Source: Lactarius indigo
Lineage: Eukaryota; Basidiomycota; Agaricomycetes; Russulales; Russulaceae
Length of the DNA stretch: 64,000 nt
Reading direction: 5' to 3'
Assembly: GCA_025766275.1 (NCBI GenBank)
Contig: JAFKAC010000007.1
Coordinates: 1,550,001 to 1,614,000, forward strand
A program made the translations under genes and the position numbers. Position 1 is the stretch's first letter. The number at the start of each line of letters is the position of its first letter. Shown here piece after piece: positions 34,292 through 46,405 of the stretch. The notes under the pieces are model-generated. The model worked only from the letters and a program-made list of their open reading frames with translations. It made no database searches and was not told the origin of the DNA.

Positions 34292-34990
34292 ATGCAGTCG
34301 TTGTGCCGTTACCGCGGGCGCCGAGGGCTTCTTTGGAGTAAAGTGGGGCGCCTGGTCCGAGTCAACGCAATGGGTGGCGGTGGCAGCGATGCAGATGCTC
34401 TCCGAGTTCCGAACGCCGAAGAGAGCGAGACAGTGGAGGACAGCCGTCGCTACTGCGGCAGGAGAAGGACGCTTTCTGCTTCTGGAAGCGGCTCGTCGCC
34501 GACGGGCGGCATTTACTTAAAAACTTGAACAGCTTTCGTGCCTGTGCTCGAACGGCGGGTCTCGTGAGGGAGAGAGGCTATGCTCTCACCGTACTTGGCG
34601 TAGCTGCCTAGTGAGGAAATAGTCGTACCTATTCCAGCTAGGGTTGCGCCTATTGGCCTCTTTCTAACATCACGCCAGACGCTCGGGCTCGTCAGGGAAC
34701 AGGGAGCGGCCGAGCCTTCAGCTATATCTCACTGGCAGATCCGTCCACCCGTCCACCATACGCCGTAGACGACGCTATGAGCAAGACCACCAAGAGACGA
34801 AACGGCGGGCGCGTAGTACCTCCACCTCGAGCGTGAGCGGCATCCGGTTCATTGGGGCTGTTGCAACGTCCCGGGAGAGTGTGATAATCGCTCGTCTATC
34901 AATCAATCTCGGTGTTCGATAATCTGGTTTCTGGGTCTGAAGATCTGAAGCCTTTGGTGAATGCCTCTACTCCGGCCACGAAGCCACAGG
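34292..34990 (+). repeat. Duplicated element, copy B
   Basis: Second copy of the element at 32185-33065, about 180 bases shorter through internal gaps. Confidence 0.6.
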
Positions 34991-36802
34991 GCTGCGTAAG
35001 CGTTTCTCCTGTCCATTGTTCATGGGACTGTTTGGTGTATGCATAGCAAGCGAGAGAACTACCTTTCATGCGTCCCAACAACCAAGCTCACAATATCCAC
35101 TCTATCACCCTTGAGCTTCTCTCGAACCTCGGCCATGCACTTTGAGTCGGAAGTGTTGCTCTCTGCGCTTAAGAAGTATGGTTCGACACGCGACCCGGGC
35201 TAGTTCTCTCACTGTTATCGTCCTCGATGCCATGGTAACCATCCTCAGATGTATTCTCAGCGAATTTTCCTGTTGGGGCATCCTGCTTCCGTGAAATCCA
35301 GATGGCCACAACCTTTGCGAGATCGTCTTTTCTCGTTTCACGTACTTACCACTGGCGTAATTCTGACTCATCCAGTTTGGAGATATAATGAAGCAGGGAT
35401 GGGCATGTGATCCAATGGTAGGGAAGTCATGATACGTGATGGGGGTAATAGATGAGATCTGGTTTCACAGGTATATCAGGCAGAAGTAGGGCATCCTTCT
35501 GTCGATGTATTGGTACCTCATTCATGTCCTCGCGTGGAACGAGAGTGTATTGGTAAACCTCGGCCTATCGTTAAAGATGTTAACCATACAGTACAGGATG
35601 ATTGAAGAGATTACATATGTCGATGTTAGGGAGCTTGCAGGTGTTTACAGCATTGTAGTACGCACCAATGATCTCCGTTTCAGGGAGTAGTCACCTGTTC
35701 TTGACAAATAACGCATGAAAGTTGGGACTCACTATGTAGACATCAGCATACATGACATGGAGGTATGACATAGAGGAAGAAACGCACTGGAAAATGTTGT
35801 GACGAGTGTCTGTATTAAAAGTGAATTGTACCATGTTCCAGGCGGACTCGAGACTGTCAAGCTAAATGTCAAGGATTATTCCTGGATGTCAGACTGAGAA
35901 ATGAGAAAGAACTTGCCAGGCATCGTTTCGTTGACCTTTTCAAACAACGAACATACTCCAGTCCATAAGATATGTTTTCAATCAGACAAAGCTTTTCCAG
36001 CAACTCTATCGACACGCCTCTTAGCTCCCTCTGACATGCGAAATTCTACACCAGGAGGTTCGTCGCTGTCATCGTAATGGCAACACATAATTTGAGGTGT
36101 GGGACGAGGTGATAGACAACAAGTCTCGTCCAGCACAAAGTTTATCGGATGCTGTAAAAAACGAAGAGAAATTATCATACCTTCAATTGCAATTTATAAT
36201 TACGGATGCTCTTATTTACTTATAAGTTAAGCTGGTCAATTATGAACTACTCCAGAAATTTTGCGACAATTTTCTGCGCTGTTACGCGTCCGAGTCGTCT
36301 TCATCAGCTACTGTGATATTGATATTGGAAAGCGGGTCCACAGCCTCTTGTAAGGTGTCGCTCAGCTCTTCCACGAGAAGTCGCCAATTCGACCCGTTTA
36401 CCCCGGATGATGGCATCGGTGCATTTGCTGGGCCACAAGCGCAGTAATGAATCTTCCCCGAGACTTAACACTAGGAATACATGTGTGAGGACAAGGTCCC
36501 GCGATGCGTGTATTCTGGCCGAGGGTATGCTATGTACGGAGAGGCAGCATTGCTCTCGCAGAATGGCCATGAGTTTTTAGCAAGTATGTTGATATACACA
36601 CGGAGGAGAAACTAGTACAAGCAATGAGTGATACCATCTAGATGAGACAGCAAAAGAAGAAAGATAGGTTTCCAGGAGAGAGATGATATGTGCAGGGAGT
36701 AAGGGGTTTGTTAGTACCACACAAGAACCAATGAGCGTACACAGGGGTCAACGAAAAATGAAAAGAAAGAAAAACAAAAAGAGGGAAATCCAAAAGTCCA
36801 CC
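34991..36802. other. Gene-poor, AT-rich stretch
   Basis: Only minus-strand ORF fragments are present (35371-35105, 36178-35978 and 36570-36304; 66-88 codons). Between them the minus strand reads briefly protein-like (WNMVQFTFNTDTRHNI, MSYLHVMYADVYIVSPNF near 35850-35720) but with many stops, as in a decayed gene. I cannot name a family. Confidence 0.35.
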
Positions 36803-39800
36803 TCAGTCCACAGGGAAGAGGAAACTCGCAAGCAGCCACCCTAGTTCCCCAGTGCTATCGCGCGCGAGCAACAAGCAGTCCTCGCCCTCATCCACGAGCA
36901 GTGGCAGATCGCGATGCCGCGACGGGTGTCCGGCCTCCTTGAGCACGTGATAAACGTCGTCAAGTGACAGCCTGAAGAACGGGAGGCCGTAATACTGCAC
37001 TCCCTCAGGTGGGTCGCACTCGTGTATCACGCGACACGAGTACAGCGCCTGTGCGCGATACCACCGCGAGCTCACCGTCAGCTGCGGCGCCGGAGGCACG
37101 GGCGGGTGTGGATGCCGGTGATGTGCTTCGGACGGACGCATGCGCCGTGAGCCCGACGTGCGCCGCGGTAGCGAAGGGAGTAGCGTGTCGACGATATTCT
37201 GCTTGGAAGACGCCGTCCCGCGCCCGCGCTCGTCCTCGCGTTCCTTCTCCCTGCCCTTCTCCCGCCCTGGGCGTCCGGTCCCCTCCAGCAGCCGGCCCTG
37301 CGACGACGATCTGCGCAGGGGCGTGGGCATACTCTGCCGGCGTGGCATTGAGGGGTGCGGTAGAGGGTACAACACGGGCTCGGGCACAACTGTCACTTCG
37401 CCGTAAAGCCCGTGACCGGACGAGGACCGGGTAGAGCGGACCGAGTGCAGGCTTTCCGTGGATGGTTGGCGCCCGAGCCGGCGCGCAGTAGCGCTCGCAT
37501 TCGAGCCGCGTTTCCTGCGCGCCGAGGATATCGAGTCTGGGAAGGTCGTCGTGTCTGCTGGTGCGGTGCGTGCTGGCTCGAGTGAATTCATGATTGCGTT
37601 GACGGCACCGCGCACAGTCGTTGGTGATGATGAATTCGTGGTGGCAACGGTAGCGGCGGTGGAGGAGGCACCACGCACTTGCTTCGAGCGGGGAGTGATC
37701 TTCTCAGGGCTGATGATGCTGAGCGCACGCAGGTCGCGTGCGGCCTCGTCCCAGCGTGCTCGCCAGACTCGTTCCGTCTCCTCTCTTCCCGCGTTCATCT
37801 CCCCCTCGACACGCAAAGCGTCCCACAGCTCGCTCCACCGTGCGCGCACGTCGCGCCACAGGCGTGCCTGCCACTTTGCCAACTGACCAACACATAACGT
37901 CACACCGGAATTCAGAAGCTTCAGGTAGGCAGGTAGCTCCGCACAAAGCTGTGCACGTAGCGCGACGTACGCGGTCGAGGCCTCGTTCAGTGCGGATGGT
38001 GGACGGCCCTTGGCAGAATTGTGTTGGAGCGATGCAAAGTGGTGGGGCTCAAGCGCGTGGAGGGTATCGAGAAGCAGTGTCGGGCGCTTAATTGTATCGA
38101 GGAGCATGCGTAGCTGTGGCAAAAGCTGTTCTTGCATGACAGATTCGAGTTCCGTGCAGATCGAAGAAAGTTGTTTGTCGACAACGACCAAAAAAGCGTC
38201 GAAAGCTTCCGAGGTCGCGTCAGGGCCGAGACCAATGACCCGTCCAAAGCCCTCGGCCCAGATACGCAAAGCGGACATGAGCGCCTGCACAGACTTGACC
38301 CATTCAACTGATTCTTTGGCGAATTGCTGAATGAACGCATCCGCGCGGGAGATGTCCCGCTCCATCTGGGCGACCTGCACTGCTTCTTCACTGTCGGCCC
38401 GAGAGATGCTCCTCGGCGCGCTAACGCCGACGCCGCCGCGTACCCGGCCCACGATTCCAAGACCCTTCTTTTTGAGGACTTCAGCGGGCTTCCCGGCCGC
38501 AAAAACCTCCTTGACGATCTCACGGCGCCGCTGGCCCTCGTTTATGGCATGTGAGACGTCCTCGACCATAGCCTTGGCACGGCGAAGATTCTCCTTGTCA
38601 CCGTGGGAATCAGGGGTCTCTTCAATGATGGCGTGTAGTAAAAGTGCATATTTGAGTAAGCGTTGCACGGGTTTGATGAGGAGAGATGGAAGGTCCCAGG
38701 CGTGTGAGAGCTGTTGGGCAAGGGTGCGAGTTGTGGCGTGATACGCGGCAAGCGCGGGGGTTTGGGGTAGTGAACCAAGATGCGCGAGAGCGGCTGGATG
38801 ATGAGTGATGTAAAGCATATACTGTGGCTCCATAAGGGGGATCTTGGAAGCGTTAGTCGAATGGTGAAATGGTCAGGAGGAAAATGAAGGTGATCGTACC
38901 ATGTCGATAAAGAGGGTCCCAACGCAGTCCTCACCCTCTCCATTAGGGACAACACTGCCCAACGCAATTTCTAAGCGAGCAACGAAGTCGTCGGCAAACT
39001 CGGCCAGATCAGAAATATTGCCGAAGATGATTCGCGCGTCTTCACGCGTCATAGGCGGACCGAGTGATGTAGAGGATGAGGAACCCGAGGCGGTGGAGAG
39101 TGTGCGAGTGGACGAGGACGATGATTGAGGAGGTGTTGGGATTGGGGGTTCATGGCCTAAGGCGCGGGGTGTTGGTTGAAGTGCCATGTGGAAAAAACGA
39201 ACATATGACACATACCGAGGGCAACGGGGAGGTGAACGTCACGAATTAGAGCAAGATCCGAGGCATAAGCGCGCTCGGATTCGATGAGCTCGAGGAGAGC
39301 ATGGGTGCGCTTGGTGAGTCCGGTAGAAAGGACCTTGGGGAAGGTGGCAGAGGGAGGCGGTGTGTCTATTGGGTCCCCGGGTGAAGCGCTATCAGGAGAG
39401 TGGCCGACGTCTGTTAAAGTAGGAGAAGAAGAGGAAGAGGAGGGGGTGATTGGGAGGGGTTTGTCGGGAGAGGGGGTTCGGGGCACGGCAAGGAGCGGAG
39501 GGACCTTTGGTTTCTCTGTGAGGAAGGCTCCATCGATGACGATGTCGGTGGGGAAAGAGTCGACGAGGGTGTTGATGGAAAAAGAGGAGGAGGGCCCCAT
39601 TCGCAACATGGGTGAAGGCATCGGGTGGACCCTTGGGGAAGTTAGGGAGCGAGGTGGTGGTCGGAGCGGGGAGCGAGGGGGGAGAGGAGGCGACTTTGAG
39701 GGCGTTTCTAGTGGCTCACGAGTTGCAAACCGAGGGGGTGAAAGGTCGAGTGAAGTAGCCGTGTCCACGAGGGGTGAACGAGGCCCGGTGCAAGGGTCGC

Positions 39801-39849
39801 CTAGGCCTCTCGCTGACCCCATCCCGGCGCTCCGCCTTGCCATGGGCAC
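36803..39849 (-). CDS. RhoGEF with DH, BAR-like and SH3 regions (Tuba/DNMBP type)
   Basis: Three main exons. Exon 1 (Met at 39849) encodes a Pro/Ser-rich N-terminus of about 170 residues, then the DH start TKRTHALLELIESERAYASDL. The second (about 39165-38900) carries EDARIIFGNISDLAEFADDF; the third (from about 38850) has the DH hallmark LPSLLIKPVQRLLKYALLL, which packs against the GTPase switch regions. A helical region (about 38340-37760; MERDISRADAFIQQFAKESV, LRMLLDTIKRPTLLLDTLHA) fits a BAR domain, followed by a disordered basic/Ser-rich stretch and a C-terminal SH3-like domain (RAQALYSC, FFRLSLDDVYHVL, GELGWLLASFLFPVD). By family it should load GTP on a Rho GTPase, probably Cdc42, at curved membranes; the GTPase is inferred. 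Another Met at 39843 is possible. Confidence 0.85.
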
Positions 39850-42184
39850 GAAATGTCTTCAACTAATTCATGATTTCATTCATTATAACCCTGTTCTGGC
39901 CCCGGCTAACGAATCGAACTCACCAGGGTCTCCGTGGCTGGGCGAGGGCGTTTTTTTTTTCTTACGACACGTGAAATTGGCGTGAAATCGTCGTCGTCGT
40001 CGGTATCTGACCTCTCTCTAGCATCGCACGCGCATGATCCAGGAGGGGCAGGTCATCCCGGCCAGCTAATCTCACATGCAAGTCCCTTTCCCTCACCGAG
40101 GTCCCGCTACGAGCGCCCACACACATGTCATTCATCTTCTTTTTCACATCTCAAGTTCCTCCGCCAACCGGATGTCAGGAAATTCTCTCCATATAACACG
40201 TCAGGCTCGCCGGATATCCCGGAGAAGGTAAGGAGAGGAGATAGGGCGACGCCTGATGAGACTCATTCTGTTCATCCACTATTAATCCACGTCACCGTCA
40301 CACCAAGATAAGTTCATCACGACCGTAAGCGCAGAAGTGAAAGACCGTATCTTGTTCATTTGACTTCAGAAGCAAGACCCCATGGGCTTAGCGGGCTCTT
40401 CTTTCCTTCCCTGGAAAATGGTAAATGACTTGCGCACCTCCTCTCTTTGTGACGGCACTTGGGCCCTCGCTATCATCGACTCGTTCACAGCCATCATTTT
40501 TTTTTCTTGGTCCAGTTAAGTTTTCTTTTTGTTGCTGTGCCCCCCGTGGGGCTCTGCCTAGACCCTCCGGTGTGAGCGCTCATCATTTATAGCCACATGC
40601 AGATCTGCCTTGAGTTCGTGCTCAGCCGACGTCGCGGCCACACTGCCTCTGAGCTTACTCTATGGGGTGCTTCTCAGGCTGCACGCGCTCTCCGTATGAA
40701 TCCAGTCCGCCACCGGTCTTCTTTAGTGCACCTCAGGTCATGATCGATCTCGGTAGTAGTTGCCAACTGCGGGAAAACAAGCCGATCAAGCATCGTATGT
40801 CTGGGGCGGTTATCAGATGGGCGCCCGTATTGACCCATGAGGATGCCACGTGCCACGTGCCAATTCGAACCAGCTTAACGCTTAACGTTTTAACCATCGT
40901 TGTGACTGGACGCCTTGGATCTGGCTGTCACCAAGTAATAATTTCCGCTTTGCGGCATATGTCCCTAGGCGGTCGTATCACTCCCTGCTTCCGCCTTTTC
41001 TTCTTTCCTATGAAATGGAATACCCGGTTTTTGGCCCTTTCACTAACTTCTTCTCTATCACCTACCCGCAACAGAGACGCGTGAGCTCTGTAGGGAAATC
41101 ATTGTTCTCAACATGTCTGATTATTGCGCGCCGTAGTGGTGCGGGTACAGCGCTGGGACTCGGAGCGCCCGCCTGCCACGTCAGCCCGCAACCAGCACAC
41201 TGCGGGGTGTTAGATCGCGCCTGCTTCGTACCCCAACTGCAGCCTGTATAAGTGCATTGCTCCACAAACGGTACGTGCAAGAACGCGTACACGCTGCTTC
41301 TACGAGGTTTTCGACTAACTGCGTCGAACAATATCTTGACCTACACACCCATTTGCGCGCGTTCTACACCCTCTGCGATATCACCTCCTCTAGCCAGCAT
41401 TGTTGCAGGTTGGTGCATCTGCATCACCACGCCGCTCCCTCTCGTCTTGAGCTCTGTGACAGTGGCACACGGTGGTCAATCAGTCTCTTTCCCCTGTCCC
41501 CTGCCCCAGTTGTCCCTACGCTCCTCGCTAGTTCCAACCCATATGACTGCTATATGTTGCAACTCAATACACCTCCTCCCTGCTGTCCTTAGATGGCCTT
41601 TTCTAATACGACCTCGATTGGAAACAGACCAAACATACGTCCGAGTTCGCCATTTCTCTCTCTCTCCTCTTACGATGGGACTTCTGGGGAAACTTTAACT
41701 CGCTTGGACGACCTGAATTTCCAATCCACCTGCTCGCTGGGCACAACGCAAGCATTTCGCGAGTGCCGAGAGCCCCCAGCGCTCAACCTCCGATTACTCC
41801 ATACCACTACTTCTCAAGTTCATATGTTCGTGACTCACTCCCTTTTGCTTCTCGTTGCTCACATCTCTTACTTTCCGCGGCAACAACAAGAACTCGTGGA
41901 GCCGCAGAGCGAGATGGCTAGCATCCGCATGATCCTGCCCCGTTGCCCCCCCCCGGTTGTGGTGCCGCCCTCTCACTGTGCTCGTGGCGGTCACGCGGTT
42001 GTTCACGTGGGCTTTAGCGGGCCGGGATTCCAAGCCCCCCGCTTCATCTGTATGCCCCGGCACGGAACCCGGAGCAGAAACACTTGTCACCCTATCGAAT
42101 TACACCGACGATTGCCCAGTCATGTACTCATGGTGACCATATTTATACACGCGCTCCACCTGTCTCCGACCCCAGCAATCCCTG
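39850..42184. other. Long intergenic region
   Basis: T-rich patches (TTTTTTTTTC at 39951, TTTTTTTTCTTGG near 40498) and a possible TATA (GCCTGTATAAGTGC at about 41244). ORFs of up to 254 codons on the plus strand (41593-42357) run into the aldo-keto reductase in the wrong frame and have no domain. I see no gene here. Confidence 0.45.
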
Positions 42185-42222
42185 CGGACCGACGGTCCGT
42201 GATACCCTCAGAAGGATATAAG
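42185..42222 (+). promoter_or_regulatory. Promoter of the aldo-keto reductase with a CGG-N9-CCG palindrome
   Basis: CGGACCGACGGTCCG (42185-42199) is a perfect inverted repeat of two 7-base arms around one A; it reads CGG-N9-CCG, the layout bound by many fungal Zn(II)2Cys6 regulators. GATATAAG at 42215-42222 is a TATA box about 50 bases before the ATG. Confidence 0.5.
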
Positions 42223-42271
42223 TGCCCTCCAAAAAGCAAAGAACTAACGTCGTTCTCATATCTTACCCGAC

Positions 42272-43492
42272 ATGTCGTTTCGCAAAACACTCCAGCTCAA
42301 CAATGGGAAAACCATCCCGCAGATCGGGCTCGGGACGTGGCTCTCAAAGCCACATGAGGTTGAAAACGCGGTATGTCAATGTATGTGCATACATCCACCC
42401 ATGCCGAAGAGTTGATTTCCTGCGGGGCGGGCGTACAGGTGGTGTGGGCAGTAGAAGCCGGGTACCGCCACCTCGACTGCGCATATATCTACAAAAACCA
42501 AGATGAGGTGCGTTTGCGACACGTGCCCCCCGTCCTATGTTGCTAGCGATCACTGATCAAGTCATGTGGCACAGGTCGGTGCGGCTCTGAAGAAGGTCAT
42601 ACCATCTGTGGTGCAGCGCGAGGAACTCTTTATCACTTCAAAGCTTTGGAACGACGCGCATCGTCCGTCAGAGGTGGAGAAGCAGCTCGATGTTACGCTT
42701 TCGCAACTCGGCACCCCTTACCTCGACCTTTATCTCATTCACTGGCCCATCTCCTTCATTCCGGGCCGTGGGATGGTGCCAGAGCGCACAGATAAGCCAA
42801 ATCATGTTGAAATTGACACTGAAACATCGCTCGTGGATACGTGGAAGGCGATGCTCGCTCTACGTAACACGGGTAAAGTCCGGGCACTCGGCGTGAGCAA
42901 CTTCACAGTCCAACACCTCGATGCGATCATCAGGGCGACAGGAGAGCGGCCGGCAGTGAACCAGATCGAGGCGCATCCGCTGTTGCCACAAGATGACCTG
43001 GTGGAGTATTGTAAGAAGGAAGGAATCCATCTGACTGCCTATTCCCCTCTGGGGAACAATCGTGAGTGCGGCAGGGTATAAGGAGACAAGATGCTGATGA
43101 CGAGGAAAGTGCACGGCAAGACGAAGCTGGTGGACTATCCCGAAGTGAAGGAGGTGGCTGACCGGCTTGGGGCAACCACTGCGCAAGTGCTGGTTGCTTG
43201 GGGAGTGTATCGGGGCTATTCCGTGATTCCGAAATCTGTACAAAAGGGTGAGCGGGCGATGGCCCAAGTCAAGTTGGTTTACCCTGCTAACTGGTTGTCA
43301 GACCGCATCGTCTCAAACTTTGGGCAGATAACGCTGAGCAAGGAAGACTATGAAAAGATCAGCGATATCGGGAAAAACAATCATGTCCGGTTTGGTATTC
43401 CGATGACGTTTACTCCCAAGTGGTCTATCAACCTATTCGACGAGAAAGTAGAGACTGAGGGTCAGGCTGATTACGTTGTCAAGCTCGAGTGA
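42272..43492 (+). CDS. Aldo-keto reductase
   Basis: Exons 42272-42370, 42439-42507, 42576-43061, 43110 to about 43246, and about 43301-43492 splice in frame. The protein starts [20 protein letters not shown] and ends DYVVKLE, about 325 residues, normal for the family. The catalytic tetrad is visible: Asp and Tyr in [18 protein letters not shown], Lys in FITSKLW and His in LIHWP. ALGVSNF, NQIEAHP and, near the C-terminus, the NADP-binding VIPKSV are also present. It should reduce aldehydes, ketones or sugars with NADPH in the cytosol; the substrate cannot be told. The third intron uses the acceptor GAGGAAAG, which restores SPLGNN followed by a [11 protein letters not shown] segment. The palindrome and TATA box directly upstream suggest regulated expression. 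Confidence 0.93.
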
Positions 43493-43724
43493 GCGTGTAC
43501 AGTAGTGGAATGAGATAAGACAAAGGGACGGAAGCAGCGTTCTTGATGTCGAACTTCTATTTCTATAAAAGGAGTAGATAGTGTAATAAGGAACTGTTTT
43601 GACTGCATATCGTGACAGCTTCGATTCCAAACTTGCCCCACAACCACAAGTCTCCTCGGACCTCAGTTCATATTCATATAACGCCCGGTTTGAGCTCAAC
43701 TGGCACCGTGTCCCTCTATACCTC

Positions 43725-45712
43725 ATGAGCAACGGTTCTCCAACTGCCTTTCTCTCCTGGGTGATTCTCTCTTCCCTGGTACGTGGTCCACCCTTTGACA
43801 CGGTTCTTACATGATTGACACTTGTGCGAACCAGTTTCTTGCGTTCCTCTTGTACCATCTCTGGAGCTACGACCGGTTACAATGTCTCAGGATGGAATGC
43901 GGGGCGACAGCCCGGGGCATTCAGGCGTCTTATGACGGTAGCGTCATTCCTCGTCTGTCGTTCTGTCTCATTTTTGATCATCACCATCATCACAGTATTC
44001 ATATCTGGGTTCGACACCGCTGTTCATCTTGTTCAGCACGGGGATGACCACGCTCAAGTTCAAAGAAGGTGAGTCTTCCGGGTTGATCCAATCGGGGGAA
44101 TCCAAATGACAGAAAAATGCTTACACGTGGGTGTGCGTGTGGTATAGGGTTCGTGGTTCTGCCCCAGAATGAAGGTGCGTGAATTGGCCCGCTTTCCCAG
44201 GATCTAATGACAGATTTGCGATTCAGTGCTCCCCAAGCCCCCCGATCTGTGGCACAAGAACCACCAACATGTGCTTCTCGCTCTCTTCTTCATCTTCAGC
44301 GTCGCGTGGGCACTCGAACAGTGTGTCATCCTCTCACCTAACTCGACTCTCCTTGTTGTCTGACCATTCCGGTCAAGAGTCACCCATTTCGAGGGTGAGT
44401 CTGTTTGGTTGATACTCCTCGTTCGATCCACAAGCCCATCCCAATACAGAACTCGCCTTTTGGCTCTTTCTCCTCGACCAGGGTCCCGAGAAACGTGACT
44501 GGTTCACTAGTTGGGAATACAGATTATGGTCAATCAGTCCGTCTCCACTCATCATATACTTTGACTTGTTCTTAACATCTACTCACAGGCTGTGCCTGCC
44601 GCGATTCTCGGTATGCCACTCACGACCATGATTGCACGTCATAACATTCTCACAGTGCGCGTCTATCTTCTCACATTCATTCCTCCCTATCTAACTGGAA
44701 GCGCGCGGAGATTGACGCGTGGATATTTCTCGTTGGCACACTGAGCTCTTCGACAACCAATGTCATCTTCATCTACGTCCTCGTTCGCTTTCCGGTATTC
44801 CTCCGCCATGTCAAGGCAGAGGGCGCAGCTCCCGACATCGTCGTGCGCCTCGCTACGTTTTACGAGCTCAATGTTGGTTTTCATTCCATCTGCTTCTATT
44901 CGATACTGATGCTGATACGGGGGTGAAATAAGCTCATCCGGATTGTATTTCGATTCCTTGCCTCCACGCCCCTACTTATCCTCGCAGTGGATGGTATTCG
45001 CGGAGCACATAGGATCAACCGCAACTTGTGAGCCCTGCTGGCGTTGGTCCATCCACTCACTCACGTAACTCCCCTCGCAGATTCTGGTCGGATATATTAT
45101 TGATGATTTCCGCTATCGGACAAGTCATATCTTCTCTTATCACTGTGATGGTAAGTCTCATCGTGTTCTCGCTGTATTCATTTTGGCGCTGATGCTCTCT
45201 CAAAAGATATTTTTCCCACGCTCTGTAACGAAGGAAAATGGATACCACCCCCGTGTTGCTTCCAACGCGGCCCCAGTTCAGACGCAGCCCGACGCTTTCA
45301 TGTCTCCGGAGCTAGCGCAAGGACCAATGCACATGCAAATTCACTCACCACACCTTACCTCGTTACCTGGGACCCCAAAATCGGTGTCACGAGAGGGCAC
45401 GCCGTCGCCACCACCAGCATTTTTAAGGCACGCATACACTCGATCTAGCCCAGACATTCCACTCGAATTGGAAAGACCGCCAGCGTCGTCAAGGAGAACG
45501 ACGTTACCAGAGTCTGTGCTACACCACTTTGTACGTCCCTCGCTTTACCGTTTATGCCGTTACTGATGGTGGAATGTAGGTTACGACGTATACGTCACCA
45601 ATTGGTGAGTGATAAGGAAGGGTTTTCTCGAGTAAATGCTGATTATTTGCGATACGTAGACTTGGTTGACATACCACCGGACGGCAGCGCCATGAGACGA
45701 GGAGACCAATGA
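43725..45712 (+). CDS. Multi-pass integral membrane protein, function unknown
   Basis: Many short exons. The likely start is MSNGSPTAFLSWVILSSL at 43725, a first membrane segment. Further exons read FLAFLLYHLWSYDRLQCLRM, STPLFILFSTGMTTLKF, HVLLALFFIFSVAWALEQ, ELAFWLFLLDQGP, AWIFLVGTLSSSTTNVIFIY, VVRLATFYELN, IRIVFRFLASTPLLILAVDG and ISAIGQVISSLITVMIFFP, about seven helices in all. A cytosolic Pro/Ser-rich tail (RVASNAAPVQTQ to the stop at 45712) follows. The topology resembles a seven-helix receptor-like protein, but I see no diagnostic GPCR motif and do not name a class. Exon borders are approximate. Confidence 0.6.
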
Positions 45713-46405
45713 GGGTTTTATCTTTACGTGCACTGTTTTCTTCATCCCGATCTATTGCCATCAGTGATCTTTGTATCTCTCATACCCACTGTACTCATAG
45801 TCGTTTTGTTGTGTCCCTTCTTTTTATTACTTTCCATCTCTCATCACTATATGTCGTCTAGTTCGAGTCTCACATCGATCAATCATATGCGTAGTACCTG
45901 TACCTGCGAGAGTCGCGTGCCACCTTTCGTTCACATTTGGACATCGTTGCGTCCACCTCGGTCTGATACGGTGTTCTGTGGGACGGCATACTAGCACTCG
46001 ACCGTAGTGTGAACCAAGACGGGCCACAGTTGCATGGTGTCAATTCCATACAGACGTAACGAACGGTGACTTTTTACTTATGCGTGTAGAAAGTCGTCCA
46101 GATGCGACTTTGCGACGTCCACCTTGCACTGGCTTCGGGAGGGAAATGTCACTAGTAGAGGGATCGAGGTATTGAAGTAGACTTGTTCTAGCTCCTGAAT
46201 GGAGTGCTAACAGCAAGTGTAATTACTGTAGTGGCTTTGTGTGATCGTCGAGGCTTTCTTTTGAGCGTGTCTTCAATGAACCAATGTGTATCATAGCAGC
46301 AAGTGCCTCTCGGCCGAAGCCGTTGACCTTTACTCCTCCCAATCGCCACACAACTTGGTACCTTCGCCAAATCACCAGTCCGCAGGACTGACGAACTGAT
46401 TTCTG
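45713..46405. other. Intergenic region
   Basis: One hydrophobic 88-codon frame (45728-45994) begins just after the previous stop and looks like chance in pyrimidine-rich DNA. Nothing else is supported. Confidence 0.45.

Noticed and set aside
37009..38741. Plus-strand ORFs opposite the RhoGEF
   Set aside because: Antisense shadows of a long conserved coding exon.
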